From: Topomyia yanbarensis
Taxonomy: Eukaryota; Arthropoda; Insecta; Diptera; Culicidae
DNA: 64,000 bases
Reading direction: 5' to 3'
Assembly: GCF_030247195.1 (NCBI RefSeq)
Contig: NC_080672.1
Span: 366,288,271-366,352,270, forward strand
Part shown: positions 22,385-31,688 of the stretch, one piece after another
Numbering within the stretch: position 1 is the first letter of the stretch
Layout: each line of letters begins with the position of its first letter
Notes under the pieces: generated by a model
What the model was told of the DNA's origin: nothing
The model's input: only the letters and a program-made list of their open reading frames with translations
Databases searched by the model: none
Position numbers and translations under genes: made by a program

Positions 22385-22766
22385 GGTTAGAATACGGAAG
22401 GAGAATCGTGTCATAGCTCCGAATTGTTGGTTATGTAAAAGCTTTCAAAAACCACCACAGATCAATTCGACGGCAGCACTAGAACTGATAAATGCTGGGG
22501 ATCAGTTTCGGAACGCCTTACCTTACCTTATTCGCTTTATAGTTTTTGAGATGGGCTCCCATAGATTGCTGATGAATCCGACTCAGAATTTAGCATAGCT
22601 TCAAGGTATATATGCTAATATTGACGCTCTGTAGCTCATAAATCTTCTTACAAATAAGTAACGTAAATAACTTCATATCGTAGAAAAAATAGTGGTATAC
22701 ACAAGTTTTGAAAACTATTTCTGCTATCAGATGTAAATGATTATTGTGTATATTAACCCATTCAGC
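22385..22766. other. No gene seen
   Basis: Target-side flank of the BEL element. No frame, terminal repeat or RNA motif recognised. Confidence 0.45.
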
Positions 22767-22768
22767 CA

Positions 22769-23192
22769 TACCGGGATAGAATTTTGCAATAGCATTTACC
22801 CTACAAGCAATCATAAAACAATAAACATTATAGTTATTACTGTTTCAACATTGTTCGATGCAAAGTTCTCGCAGTAGATTCACGATAAAATTTCATGTAA
22901 CAATAAATTTTACTGTTCAGCAAAAAACTGATACAGTAAATTCACATTAAATTTTACTGTTTTCGAGAAAAAAATGTATGGAGAAAAATCGATTTTTTTT
23001 AATGTTAAGATACATAACCACCCCCCTTTTTTACTGTAAAAGTCTATTTTACATTGAAATTTAATGTAAAAACGTTAAAGTTTATTGTTTTTGTATTGTA
23101 GCATAACACTAAAACTTACTGTAAATTATTGTAAAATTACTGTACTGTCACAGTGAAAATCATGGTTTTGTTACAGTACACTTCTATTCTGG
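22769..23192. mobile_element. MITE family D, copy 1 (TA-flanked)
   Basis: It begins CCGGGATAGAATTTTGCAAT and ends with TTCTATTCTGG, flanked by TA at 22767-22768 and 23193-23194. The interior repeats ttacagtaaa/tttactgt-type words and a CCCCCC tract. It is about 90% or more similar by eye to copy 3 at 59632-60052 and weakly similar to 47100-47430. No coding capacity. The TA target and short termini suggest a Tc1/mariner relative. Confidence 0.8.
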
Positions 23193-23327
23193 TATTCTGC
23201 ATTAGAGATTGATTTTTCAAACGAATGTGGTTCGATCAAATCCGACTCCCATTTGATTTTGCTTTCGTTACTGAGAATAGAAATTACTTTCGTACGAAAA
23301 AGCGACACGGTGTAATGCAGATTAAGG
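23193..23327. mobile_element. MITE family C, copy 2, abutting MITE D
   Basis: It shares TATTCTGCATTA, TTTCAAACGAATGTGGTTCG, GTTTGATTTTG-like core and a right end TGTAATGCAGATTAAGG with the copy at 24204-24350. Its left end touches MITE D exactly, so MITE D probably landed in or beside its terminus. Confidence 0.65.
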
Positions 23328-24203
23328 TTGTTTAACTACCACCGCCTTCAAATAAGTTTACATGAAAATAGTTAAAAAAAAAAGAATTATAGAATTTAAG
23401 AACTGAAAGCTGGAATCAATTCATGAATTGAATGCTCCGAAAGATTTTATGAAAATGAGGTTTGGCGTTAAGCATATAAATCGTGCATTCTTCAAAATTT
23501 AATACAAAATTGATGCATTTTTCCGGTTGATTAGTGCAAACAAAGGTGTATTTCCGTTCATGACAAAGCAAGTTACTAGCATTCAAAAACTCTGCCTGAT
23601 ATTTCTCCTGAAATTTTCAAAATGGGCCCCAATATTGAAAGGTTTATGGCCGCTAAACGAATCATAGTCATCTGATGATTATAAAAGGGTTGAGGAACAC
23701 TGTGCGGAAATCAGTATACACTCACAATCAGCGGGGATTCAAATGTCATTATATAAATTGGAGCAGTTCTGCTGATATCAATTTGGGAGGTTTTAAATTG
23801 ATAGAATTCTAAGTAGTTATCCATTCGCATATATTCAATGTAGAAAATTGCCCAACATTTGCACGATCTGTGAGGTGAGACGTGTTAAATGTAACTCTCT
23901 GTTCCGCTGTAGCTGGTTATCGCGGTTATGCCTTGTCGGATAATACTTGTGCTCGTGAAATGGAGTCATCGTGCCCACATTCCGATCGCGAAAAATGATT
24001 TGTTTTATTTACGTGACTTTAAATTGTAAATTAATTCGTTACGTAAGCAATGAAATATGTAGGACGCCAACGAGTGTCGGAATGAGATCTGTGTTAGGGA
24101 AAGTCAGGCGCAAATTTGTGAAAATTGTAGATACATGCCCTATTTTGTTGTTGCAGATCTGCGATTCTTCAAAAGTGTGCTATTCAAATAAACAAATAAT
24201 ATT
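23328..24203. other. No gene seen; one TATA/initiator-like pair
   Basis: TATAAAAG at 23690-23697 is followed by ATCAGTA at 23710-23716 on the plus strand. The spacing (about 23 bp to the A of TCAGT) is a little short for a dipteran core promoter, and no open frame follows, so I do not call a promoter. The rest is AT-rich. Confidence 0.3.
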
Positions 24204-24350
24204 CAGCCTTATTCTGCATTACGACGCATCACATTTTCGAACGAATATGGTTCGATCGAAGAAGGCTCCCGTTTGATTTTGTTGTCGTAATTGAGAATAC
24301 GAACCACATTCGTTCGAAAAAGCGATACGTCGTAATGCAGAATAAGGCTG
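24204..24350. mobile_element. MITE family C, copy 3 (best preserved)
   Basis: CAGCCTTATTCTGCATTACG and its perfect complement form the ends. ATT flanks both sides, fitting a 3-bp duplication also seen at 31558-31685. The inner arms TTCGAACGAAT and ATTCGTTCGAA continue the pairing, so the whole 147 bp can fold into one hairpin. Confidence 0.8.
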
Positions 24351-24508
24351 ATTATTAACATTTTTTACAGACATCGATTGGTGTTCGCATCGTAGAAATC
24401 TATCAAAAATTCACAAAACGTTATCGAAAAATTGAAACAAAACTTATTTCAAGTAGATTTTGTTAGTCCTGAAAAGGACTGTTTTGGCAACATTATGGAC
24501 GCGTAAAT

Positions 24509-24734
24509 TCATTTCTTACCGGTGGTGATTTTCTTCGGGGAAGCTTTCTTTGCTGGTGCGGCGGGCCTTCTTTGACTTGAGGGTCTTCGGCTTGTTCGCT
24601 TCAGCCTTCGACGGTTTGGTAGCCTTCTGTTTAGTGGCAGATGCTGCAGCCTTTGCAGGGGCAGCTTTGGCTTCTTCACATCTAGTTTCCTAGCGGCAGT
24701 CTTGGGCTTTCTCACTACCACCACCAGCATTTTC
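24509..24734 (-). pseudogene. Histone H1 C-terminal pseudogene, fused to H2A remnant
   Basis: On the minus strand one frame reads a Lys/Ala/Pro-rich tail (AKAAPAKAAASATKQKATKP, then SKAEANKPKTLKSKK). A frameshift gives KKASPKKITTGKK and a stop at 24509. This composition and the -SPKK- motif are those of the linker histone H1 tail. The globular domain is missing. It follows the H2A tail directly, so a deletion appears to have removed the H2A stop, the spacer and the first two thirds of H1. Not functional. Confidence 0.75.
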
Positions 24735-25000
24735 TCTCTTTGGTTTTTTTCGGTCTTCCTTGGCAGCCGAACAACCTAGATACTAGGCACAAACCACCCT
24801 GGAAAATGGTCTCGCTGTAGAGCAATTCGTCCAGCTCTTTGACATTTAGAATGGCCAGCTAGAGATAACGGGGGATGATCCCGGTCTACTTGTTATCACG
24901 GGCAGCGTTTAGTACCAGCTCCAATACTTTGGACGGCAAAATATTCCATCGCTTCTACCAAATAGAGGGATGCTCCTTCGAGAACACGCTCGGCGTTGTG
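24735..25000 (-). pseudogene. Histone H2A pseudogene
   Basis: Minus-strand pieces read NAERVLEGASLYLVEAMEYF, then KVLELVLNAARDNK, a stop, TGIIPRYL, a stop, LAILNVKELDELLYSETIFQGG, then VVRLPRKTEK. These align with the H2A fold from the RVGAGAPVYLAAVMEYL helix to the C-terminal LLPKKTEK. The N-terminal 30 or so residues are absent, and there are two in-frame stops and several frameshifts. H2A is one of the most conserved proteins, so this is clearly dead. Confidence 0.85.
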
Positions 25001-25009
25001 AACCTTTCT

Positions 25010-25060
25010 CAGTGTAACACACGAATGATTCCGCACTCGGTTTTATACTGCGTTCAGTTT
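25010..25060 (-). promoter_or_regulatory. Remnant histone promoter with TATA box
   Basis: The minus strand reads GCAGTATAAAACCGAGTGCG with TATAAA at 25047-25042. About 25-30 bp further is CATTCGTGTG, a plausible start site. It lies just upstream of the H2A remnant, as in a replication-dependent histone gene. Whether it still fires is unknown. Confidence 0.5.
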
Positions 25061-25119
25061 ACATTCAAAACCAAAGGAGCCGGCCATCGAACAAAAATAG
25101 TCTACATACTTTCATCTTC

Positions 25120-25286
25120 AAAGAGGAGGAGCTAGTCTGGCTCGCTTGTAATCGAATTGTACGAACCAATCATGGTGCAGATAAGCCATTATTTTCAGTA
25201 ATAATTACTGAAAATAATGGCTTATCTGCACCATGATTGGTTCGTACAATTCGATTACAAGCGAGCCAGACTAGCTCCTCCTCTTT
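25120..25286. repeat. Perfect 167-bp palindrome, 83-bp arms with one-base spacer
   Basis: The arms 25120-25202 and 25204-25286 are exact reverse complements around A25203. Each arm contains AGCTAGTCTGGCTCGCTTGT and an inverted CCAAT box context (acgaaccaatcatgg), which looks like the histone intergenic promoter. Such a perfect long palindrome is unstable in replication, so it is either very young or an assembly product. Confidence 0.95.
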
Positions 25287-25289
25287 ATT

Positions 25290-25804
25290 GTACATTCTAC
25301 ATTACTTACAAAACTGTTGTACATGTACGGTTTTGAAGTGAGAATTTCCCTATAATGCATAAATATGGTGAGCGTGCAACAGATTGAGGATATGGTGAGA
25401 GACACGAGGGTTCAGGAAATAGGAGGGTTTTTACTCATAAAATGGTGGAATTTTTCGTGTAAGATAGCAATTTTTATTTCAAATGAGTAAAAAGAACCGC
25501 CTAATGAAAAATTATCTCAAAAACTCAAAGTAGGGGTTAGGTATTTTTTTAGATACAATGTACATACAAAATTTGAAACAAATCGGTTAAGTAGTTTTGG
25601 AATGGCAGTTAACAATGCAAATCGCGTTTTTACAGAGACGTTCTACAAAAAGGTTCATCACCGGGTCGCTTGTCGATTTTGCATGAAAAAATTGCAGAAT
25701 GTTATTGAAATGATACATTATAATGTACAAAAGTGTTGGTCAATTCGCTTCACCCAAAGTTCTAAAAAAATCGCGAAATGGTAATTTTTTGCCGAAACCC
25801 TTAC
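25290..25804. other. No gene seen
   Basis: AT-rich; the 61-codon frame at 25602-25784 has no family resemblance and starts without a good context. Confidence 0.4.
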
Positions 25805-26330
25805 CCCCCTCAAATTTGAATGTCAAGTGCTTCATTCTATTGCATGCGAAAGTTGCATAATAGGTAAGCAATCGCCAGAAGCGTTTAATAAAAACGGAAA
25901 GGGCCGTTCAGAGGCCATTAGAGGTGATCCATAGCGACGTTTGAAGGCAAATGACAGAATAGACATATAATGGATTTAAGTATTATGTCTCTTTTATTGA
26001 TGATTTTGACTCATTTCGTGATAATTGACTTAATAAGAAATATGAGTGATGTGTTTCAAAAGTTTGTTGAGTAAGGAGTGATGGTTACTACTCAATTTAA
26101 TTCAAGAATTCCCATGCTAAGGTCGGATAATGGTTGGCGAGTATTTTGGTATGGAATTCATGGCCATTTGCATTGGCAAATGCATCCACAAGGACGAATC
26201 TGAAGATAGTTTGAAAATGATTCTATGGCTATGGCTTAGATAGTTTGAAAATGATTCTATGGCTGAAACGTAAGGTGAAGTGCAACCACCGACGAACTGA
26301 CGTGCCACATGGAACAAAAAACGTTTTTAG
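25805..26330 (+). pseudogene. Copia integrase fragment
   Basis: Frames read CIIGKQSPEAFNKNGKGRSE, then VSFIDDFDS, then KVCxVRSDG and LRSDNG(W)xEYFGMEFM. These recall the copia CxxGKQ zinc end, the FIDD catalytic block and the LRSDNGGEY catalytic Asp. A 26-bp direct repeat (agatagtttgaaaatgattc...) at 26212-26264 is a small local duplication, and a second short duplication involving gttcatgataaagat lies at 26304-26390. Confidence 0.6.
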
Positions 26331-27718
26331 TTCATGATAAAGATCGAAATCGAACGAACAAACGTTTTTTGTTCATGATAAAGATGGTATTTTTCAGCTT
26401 TTGTTACTTTATGTATGCACTATTTCACAAAACTGTCTTAAAAAGCAAAAACAAGTAATAGAATGCATGCATTTTCAATGAATTCTGAATTCTATTTTGA
26501 TGCATATTACCACTACATACGCAGCTGAGAGAATTGCACACCTTCTGTAATATCAAGATACCTATCGAGAAGCGTGCTCTGATTCAAACATGGCGGAGCA
26601 ATCTGTCGTAATTAGACAGTAGCGATCGCGTTATTTCAAACCAATCGTTACTTTGTATGGGATACTTTTAGAATGCATTTGTCACGTCGATGGTGCAACG
26701 TCGAAGTCAAAGAACTAGACAAGCACCTGGTTGGCATCGAGACAATGCTTTTAATATTTGAAAGCTGTTTATTTGCTGCAAATATTAAAGAAGTTTCCCA
26801 AAATATTGAAAATTCAATGAACCGTTATGATTGGCCAAAATGGAACCTTAGAATCTGAATGCAATGGAGATATTTTTGTTCCTCTAAAAATACTGAGCCA
26901 TGTTGTCCCCAAATTTCCTATTTTTAATAATTTCTCTGCTCCATGATGGAAATCATACATATTTTGCAGTTTTTCTAATATGAAAAAAATCTCAGAAATC
27001 GAATGGAACCTTTTTGACTTTTGTCCGAATACGATAAGTTGGGGTTGTTGGGCTTTTTGTCATTCATATTAAATTTTATCAATTTCTCGTTCATATTTCT
27101 CTATTATTCTTCACTCAATTTCAACAAACTGTACCTTGTTGAACGTGGAAAATCCTCAGGAACACAATTAAAATAGATTCGTTCCGTAGAAATTCATTAA
27201 CATCAAATTTTCTGACATTTAGTTCCAATTTTACATTTTTATCATTAAATCACACATCATAACTCCATTTAACAATAAATTCTTATTTAATTTACCACAT
27301 TCATTGTAAAATACTCTTAGGGATCACTAGAGAAAAGTTTCATTACAGGAAAACTATGGGAAGTTTAGGTATATTTAATGATAAAAATGTGATTTGTATA
27401 GTTAATGACAAAAAATTTTATGTTTCTGAATTTTACCGGTAACGAATTGTACTACTATTTTTGTTTTATTCCTAAGTCAACAAGTTACTTTTTATTAAAA
27501 TTGATTGATGAATAATAGAGATATATGCACGAGAAAATGATAAAAAGTAACATATTCTCGTATTCTGGCAAAAGACAAAAAGGTTCCGTTCGATTAATTC
27601 ACATTAGAAAAACTGAAAAATATGTAAGATTTGCATCAACGTGCAGAAACATTATTAAAAATAGGGGATTTTGGGGACCTTGTACCCCACTTTCCCGTAT
27701 TTCCGAGGAACAGAAATA
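26331..27718. other. No gene seen; insertion material inside copia 1
   Basis: AT-rich with no frame of note. Its ends against copia sequence cannot be defined because the flanking copia is itself decayed. Confidence 0.35.
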
Positions 27719-28111
27719 CAGTGAAGACCCGTTTTTATCAGCCCCTTGGCGAATTCTAGGCTGATAAAACAGGGACATAGATAAATTCGGGACATATACT
27801 TTTCCATCTTTTTAATAAAACGAAGCTCTTAAAATATTCTTCCTTGGTCCTTAAATATAGCCTCGAAACCGTTTCTAATTATTTGCTTTAGGTTCCCCTT
27901 AAGGGGGTCTGACAGCGCAAATTTAAAAAAATATGATATTTTTATTTTTGCATTTTTCGGATCTCTAAGATATGAAATATATGTCCAAGATAGGATTTAC
28001 TCGAATTCAACTTGGTTTGTCTGCTAGAGCTCATCAATTTTCATATGAAGCTGATAAAATCGGGTCAAAAAGCTGATAAAATCGGGGGCGGATAAAATCG
28101 GATCTCCACTG
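27719..28111. mobile_element. MITE family E, copy 1 (TA-flanked)
   Basis: Ends CAGTGAAGACCCGTTTTTAT and a diverged complement (ATAAAATCGGATCTCCACTG), with TA at 27717-27718 and 28112-28113. The word GCTGATAAAA(T/A)CGGG occurs several times near both ends. A second copy lies at 60575-60789. TA target and CAGTG start suggest a Tc1/mariner or pogo-type source. Confidence 0.75.
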
Positions 28112-28788
28112 TATCTCCATTCAAATACTAAGGTTTAAAATGAAGTATGAATTGTAATTTTCTGAGTGCCACTTTAAAAGTTATAACATTTTATATATTT
28201 TCCCTCCATATTTTCCCATAGCACCAAGTTCAAAAATTTCAAACGAAATGGGCGGATGTCTAGAATAGGGATGTTTAGGTGTGAGTATGTGTGTGCTGGT
28301 TAAGGCATTTTCTGATGCAGATTAGTACTGTGAGTTAATATCTCAAACCTTTTTCTGTTTTTATGCGCGGTAACTATTGAAAAAAAACATGTTTTAGTTT
28401 GTTTCCTTCTAGGGCAATAACCCATCAAAACCCATGCGACTTGCACGGCTCTATATGTTGCCTCATCAGATCTACCATAGTTTGCAGATGAAACTTGGGA
28501 TTGCAAGCTGGTAGCGGATTGCAAAAGCACCAGATCATGCTGTGTGGGGTGCTGTCTCAGTTAGCAATGAGGCGAGATATTTGCAGATACGTCATTTAGT
28601 AGGACAACTGTGTTTGTGGGCTGAATTTAATTCGTTTTTTTTTTTTTAAATTTAAGTCACAAAGGAATAATTAAGGTTTAAAAATAATATGATTGTACTC
28701 GTAAGGACACCCGCTATCAGTACATATGAAAAACTAACACAAATTAAAGATCCCTATTGTCCAAATGATGTGAAATTTGGCATCTGAG
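28112..28788. other. No gene seen
   Basis: AT-rich, with a T-run near 28640. No repeat with recognisable ends. Confidence 0.4.
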
Positions 28789-28900
28789 CTTACTTTGACA
28801 TTTGTCACAAAGGTAAAAATTGACGAGAACTCAAAAACAATTTACTTACTTTGACATTTGTCACAAAGGTAAAAATTGACGGAGAACTCAAAAACAATTT
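28789..28900 (+). repeat. Two tandem copies of a 56-bp unit
   Basis: CTTACTTTGACATTTGTCAC and the following bases to about 28844 are repeated from 28845 with one inserted G. It lies immediately 5' of the copia RT remnant. Confidence 0.85.
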
Positions 28901-28931
28901 TTTTTGTGCAATGCCCTAGTGGACATTTACA

Positions 28932-29271
28932 ATGACGGATGATGAGTCTAACCGATATAAACCTAGGCTTGTCGCAAAGGACTGTTCGCAATGCCCAGGA
29001 TTGGACTATGGCGACACCTTTGCTCCAGTGGTTAAAATGTGTACAATGCGGACAATGCTTTCGATTGCTGTTAAAAATAATTTATTTATTAATAATACAT
29101 CAAATGGATGTCAAGGCGGCTTTTCTTAGAATCCCATTATCAGAAGATGCTTTTTATGAGATTACCAGTATGGATGAAACTATGATGTGTAAATTAAACA
29201 AGAATATCTATGGACTTAAACAGTCCAGTAGAACGTGGAATTTGAGGTTCAATAAAATTGTTACTCTGTCG
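28932..29271 (+). pseudogene. Copia reverse transcriptase fragment, split by a hAT-like element
   Basis: The frame reads NRYKPRLVAKDCSQCPGLDY, then GDTFAPVVKM..MRTMLSIA, and after a frameshift QMDVKAAFLRIPLSEDAFYE and LNKNIYGLKQSSRTWNLRFN. These are the conserved copia RT blocks (YKARLVAKG, TFAPV, MDVKTAFL, YGLKQ). The sequence stops at 29271 and resumes in the same frame at 30204 with LxSDTCLYIC, proving that the DNA between them was inserted later. Confidence 0.85.
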
Positions 29272-30195
29272 CAGGGGTGCCAACCTTCCAGATTTATCTG
29301 GATTCTTCCAGACATTTAACCCTTTCATGCCCAACTTTTTTCTAGTGCATGTAGGGTTTCAAAACTATTTTTATGGGGTCAAGAAACACGAAAAGCCTAT
29401 TTTCATAAAGATAGGTGCTTCCATGGTAGTGCTAGAAGCTGGTCAATTTTTACCTTCTAATGCTCAATACAATTCTCCTAAAATAATTACAATAGTCCAA
29501 TTACGTGGAAAACGTAGCCAACAACGGTCTAAATTGATAAGTTTTATCAGTTTTCAATAATATTGCACCATAACGAAGATATATAAAAAAAATCATTTTC
29601 CGTCGTCAACGTAAACTGTCCCTGGCAGCGCTGCTGCATCGGAATCCAATCAGACTAATTGCAATAACTTCAGTTCTAGAGCTGATCCTTGTAACTATTA
29701 ATACTCAAATTAAAGGCAATAATCACATTAATGAGCCTTACTTGTTTTTGGGAGCAAATCTCGCCTCAATCAAAAGTTATAGCTGTTTAAAAACGTTGTT
29801 GTCCACAAACAACATGGGCATGAATGGGTTAAGCTTCATCCTGACATACAGATTTTAGTTTGCCTGATCCAGATTTCAAGGAATTTGTCCAGATTTATCC
29901 AGACAATTTGAATAATAAGTTACAAGAATACATGGTTGATTTTTAAACCACCTTTTGAGCTACAAATTTTCAAATCAAAACTTTTTAGTAAAGCTGGAAA
30001 CACCATACCCTAATTTTTTCGCCAAAAGTTCGCTAATTTTGTCGAAGCGTCTTGGATTGCAGGAACATACGAATATGTTTCATTAATAAATTGCAACATT
30101 TATAGCTCTCCCAAAAAAAAAATTAGGCCATCCAGACAATTCCAGATTTTTTCAAATATATTACAGATTTTTTGGAAAAACACTTGGCATCCCTG
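29272..30195. mobile_element. hAT-like non-autonomous element in copia 1, 8-bp duplication
   Basis: The element starts CAGGGGTGCCAA and ends TTGGCATCCCTG, imperfect inverted termini of 12 bp. CTCTGTCG is duplicated exactly at 29264-29271 and 30196-30203. An 8-bp duplication with CAGGG ends is typical of hAT elements. Words like CCAGATTTATC(T/C)(G/A)GA recur inside. There is no transposase; the middle is occupied by another element (29320-29828). Confidence 0.88.
29320..29828. mobile_element. TTAA-flanked piggyBac-like MITE nested in the hAT-like element
   Basis: TTAA lies immediately outside both ends (29316-29319 and 29829-29832). The termini CCCTTTCATGCCCAAC and the complement of GTTGGGCATG-like sequence (catgggcatgaatggg) pair at about 13 of 16 positions. 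TTAA duplication with CCC-starting ends is the piggyBac signature. The interior encodes nothing recognisable. Confidence 0.82.
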
Positions 30196-30203
30196 CTCTG
30201 TCG

Positions 30204-30985
30204 GGTTTTAAAAAGCTCGAGTCCGATACCTGTCTTTACATTTGTGCAAATCATGGTTTGTATATCATATTATATGTTGATGCTTATTTTTGGTAGAGAT
30301 GTAAAGATGTTAAAATAATTAAAAGGCAATTTTCCAAATAATTTAAAATAAAGGATTGGGGGGAAGATCATAACTTTCTTGGTCTAGGTATCCGACGTGC
30401 TTTTGAATCGCGATAGTTGATCTTACCTCAACAGATATATTTCGTGGATCCCGAATAAATTCGGGATGACTAATTGTAAATCGGTCTCCACTCAAGTGGA
30501 TTCTAACATGGAATGGAAGAACACTATAGAACAACAGATCCACTACACCTTTCAAGGCCTTGCTGGGTTGTTTACAATATTCAACATTAATAGTTAGACC
30601 CGACATTACGTTTGCGGCCAGTCTTTTCAGTCGATTTCAGAACAACCCTCACGATTCCCACTAGAATGGATCTAAGCGGATTCTGAGATGGGATAGGCGC
30701 ACGATATCATGAAACGCATTTATGGTATTCGGAAATCTGGTGTCATGGGGAACGAAGCGACAACTCGTGTGCTTATCGTTAACGGAAGCAGAGCTGGTTT
30801 CTCTTTGTGCAGCATCGAAGAAAGGAATTTGGTTGTCAAAAATATTGCGTGAGATTGGTATTTTCCCAGCTTCCACAATATTCGAGAATAACATACTGTG
30901 CATAAAAATTGCAGAGGAACACCGTGACCACCAGCGAACTAATACGTTTCTAAATGAAAATTTCATGTGTTTGAGGATTGAATAA
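30204..30985 (+). pseudogene. Copia RT C-terminus and RNase H fragment
   Basis: After the hAT-like element, reading resumes with SDTCLYICANHGLYIILYVD (the YVDD box, here YVDA), then FKIKDWGE-DHNFLGLGIRR (copia: FKMKDLGE--FLGI), LLGCLQYSTLIVRPDITFAA (copia: LLG-L-Y---TRPDI-FAV), then VFGNLVSWGTKRQLVCLSLT followed by EAELVSLCAASKKGIWLSKI and EEHRDHQRT. The last block is the RNase H core. Several stops (for example at about 30292 and 30414) show decay. Confidence 0.85.
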
Positions 30986-31298
30986 ATTCAATAGTTTTTC
31001 ACATGCTATTAATGTGTTTAGTTTTTTCAGTGTAAGTGAGGAAAATCATTATTATCTCTATTTTTGGCGTTAAATATAAAGTATATATTTAAGTTTTATT
31101 TCTCGTGTTCATATCACACGGTTGTGGTGAAAGTATTCTGAGTAAGTATTCATTACAATACGTGCATTGTGCATCTGACATGTTAGGATAGACTTCTCTG
31201 AGGAACTTTTTTTGAAAAGGCGGTTCTAGCACAGACATCAACTTGCACTATTGAGAGGGATGCCCACCTTTAGCTGTGCTCATTCAATCGGATGATTT
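30986..31298. other. No gene seen
   Basis: AT-rich flank downstream of copia 1; no LTR recognised. Confidence 0.4.
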
Positions 31299-31548
31299 GG
31301 TCGGTGTTAAGTCAGACCGAACTAAGTCGCAAAACATAAAAAAAATTTAGATATTTATAGCACTGGATAAAGAAATTCTTCAGCTACATTTGACTTTTGT
31401 CAGATTTGAAATATGTAACAATAAGTAAGAATTACGGCGAAAATTAATTTCCAATTATAATGTAAAGGATGCTGCGATACATACTTTAAACTCGTTTTTC
31501 TCGAAATCAATAAATTGTCACTTAGTCTGATCTGACTTAACACCGGCC
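31299..31548. mobile_element. 250-bp MITE with 4-bp duplication ATTT
   Basis: Termini GGTCGGTGTTAAGTCAGACC and complement of GGCCGGTGTTAAGTCAGATC pair over about 28 bp. ATTT occurs at 31295-31298 and 31549-31552. Interior non-coding. The 4-bp target matches that of the MITE in the BEL element, but the ends are unrelated. Confidence 0.72.
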
Positions 31549-31557
31549 ATTTATATT

Positions 31558-31685
31558 CACCCTTATTCTTGTTTACGATGAATGTAAGATTCGTTCGAAA
31601 GCGACATTTGATTTTGCTGTCGTAAACGGGAATACAAACAACTTTCGAACGAATCTTGCATTCGTCGTAAACAAGAATAAGGGTG
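31558..31685. mobile_element. MITE family C, copy 4 (128 bp hairpin)
   Basis: CACCCTTATTCTTGTTTACG is matched by its complement at the right end, with ATT on both sides (31555-31557, 31686-31688). The whole element is one near-perfect hairpin. It sits ten bases from the preceding MITE. Confidence 0.82.
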
Positions 31686-31688
31686 ATT

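Larger units (their letters stand above)
25805..30985 (+). mobile_element. Decayed Ty1/copia element (copia 1), integrase to RNase H
   Basis: Plus-strand remnants in copia order: integrase at 25805-26330, RT at 28932-29271 continuing at 30204-30400, and RNase H at 30560-30985. The region 26331-28788 between integrase and RT is mostly foreign, including the MITE 27719-28111. No gag, LTR or target duplication was recognised, so the limits are those of recognisable coding sequence. Numerous stops and frameshifts show age. Confidence 0.75.

Noticed and set aside
23690..23716. TATA box plus TCAGT initiator
   Set aside because: Spacing is short and no transcript-like frame follows; chance is likely in AT-rich DNA.
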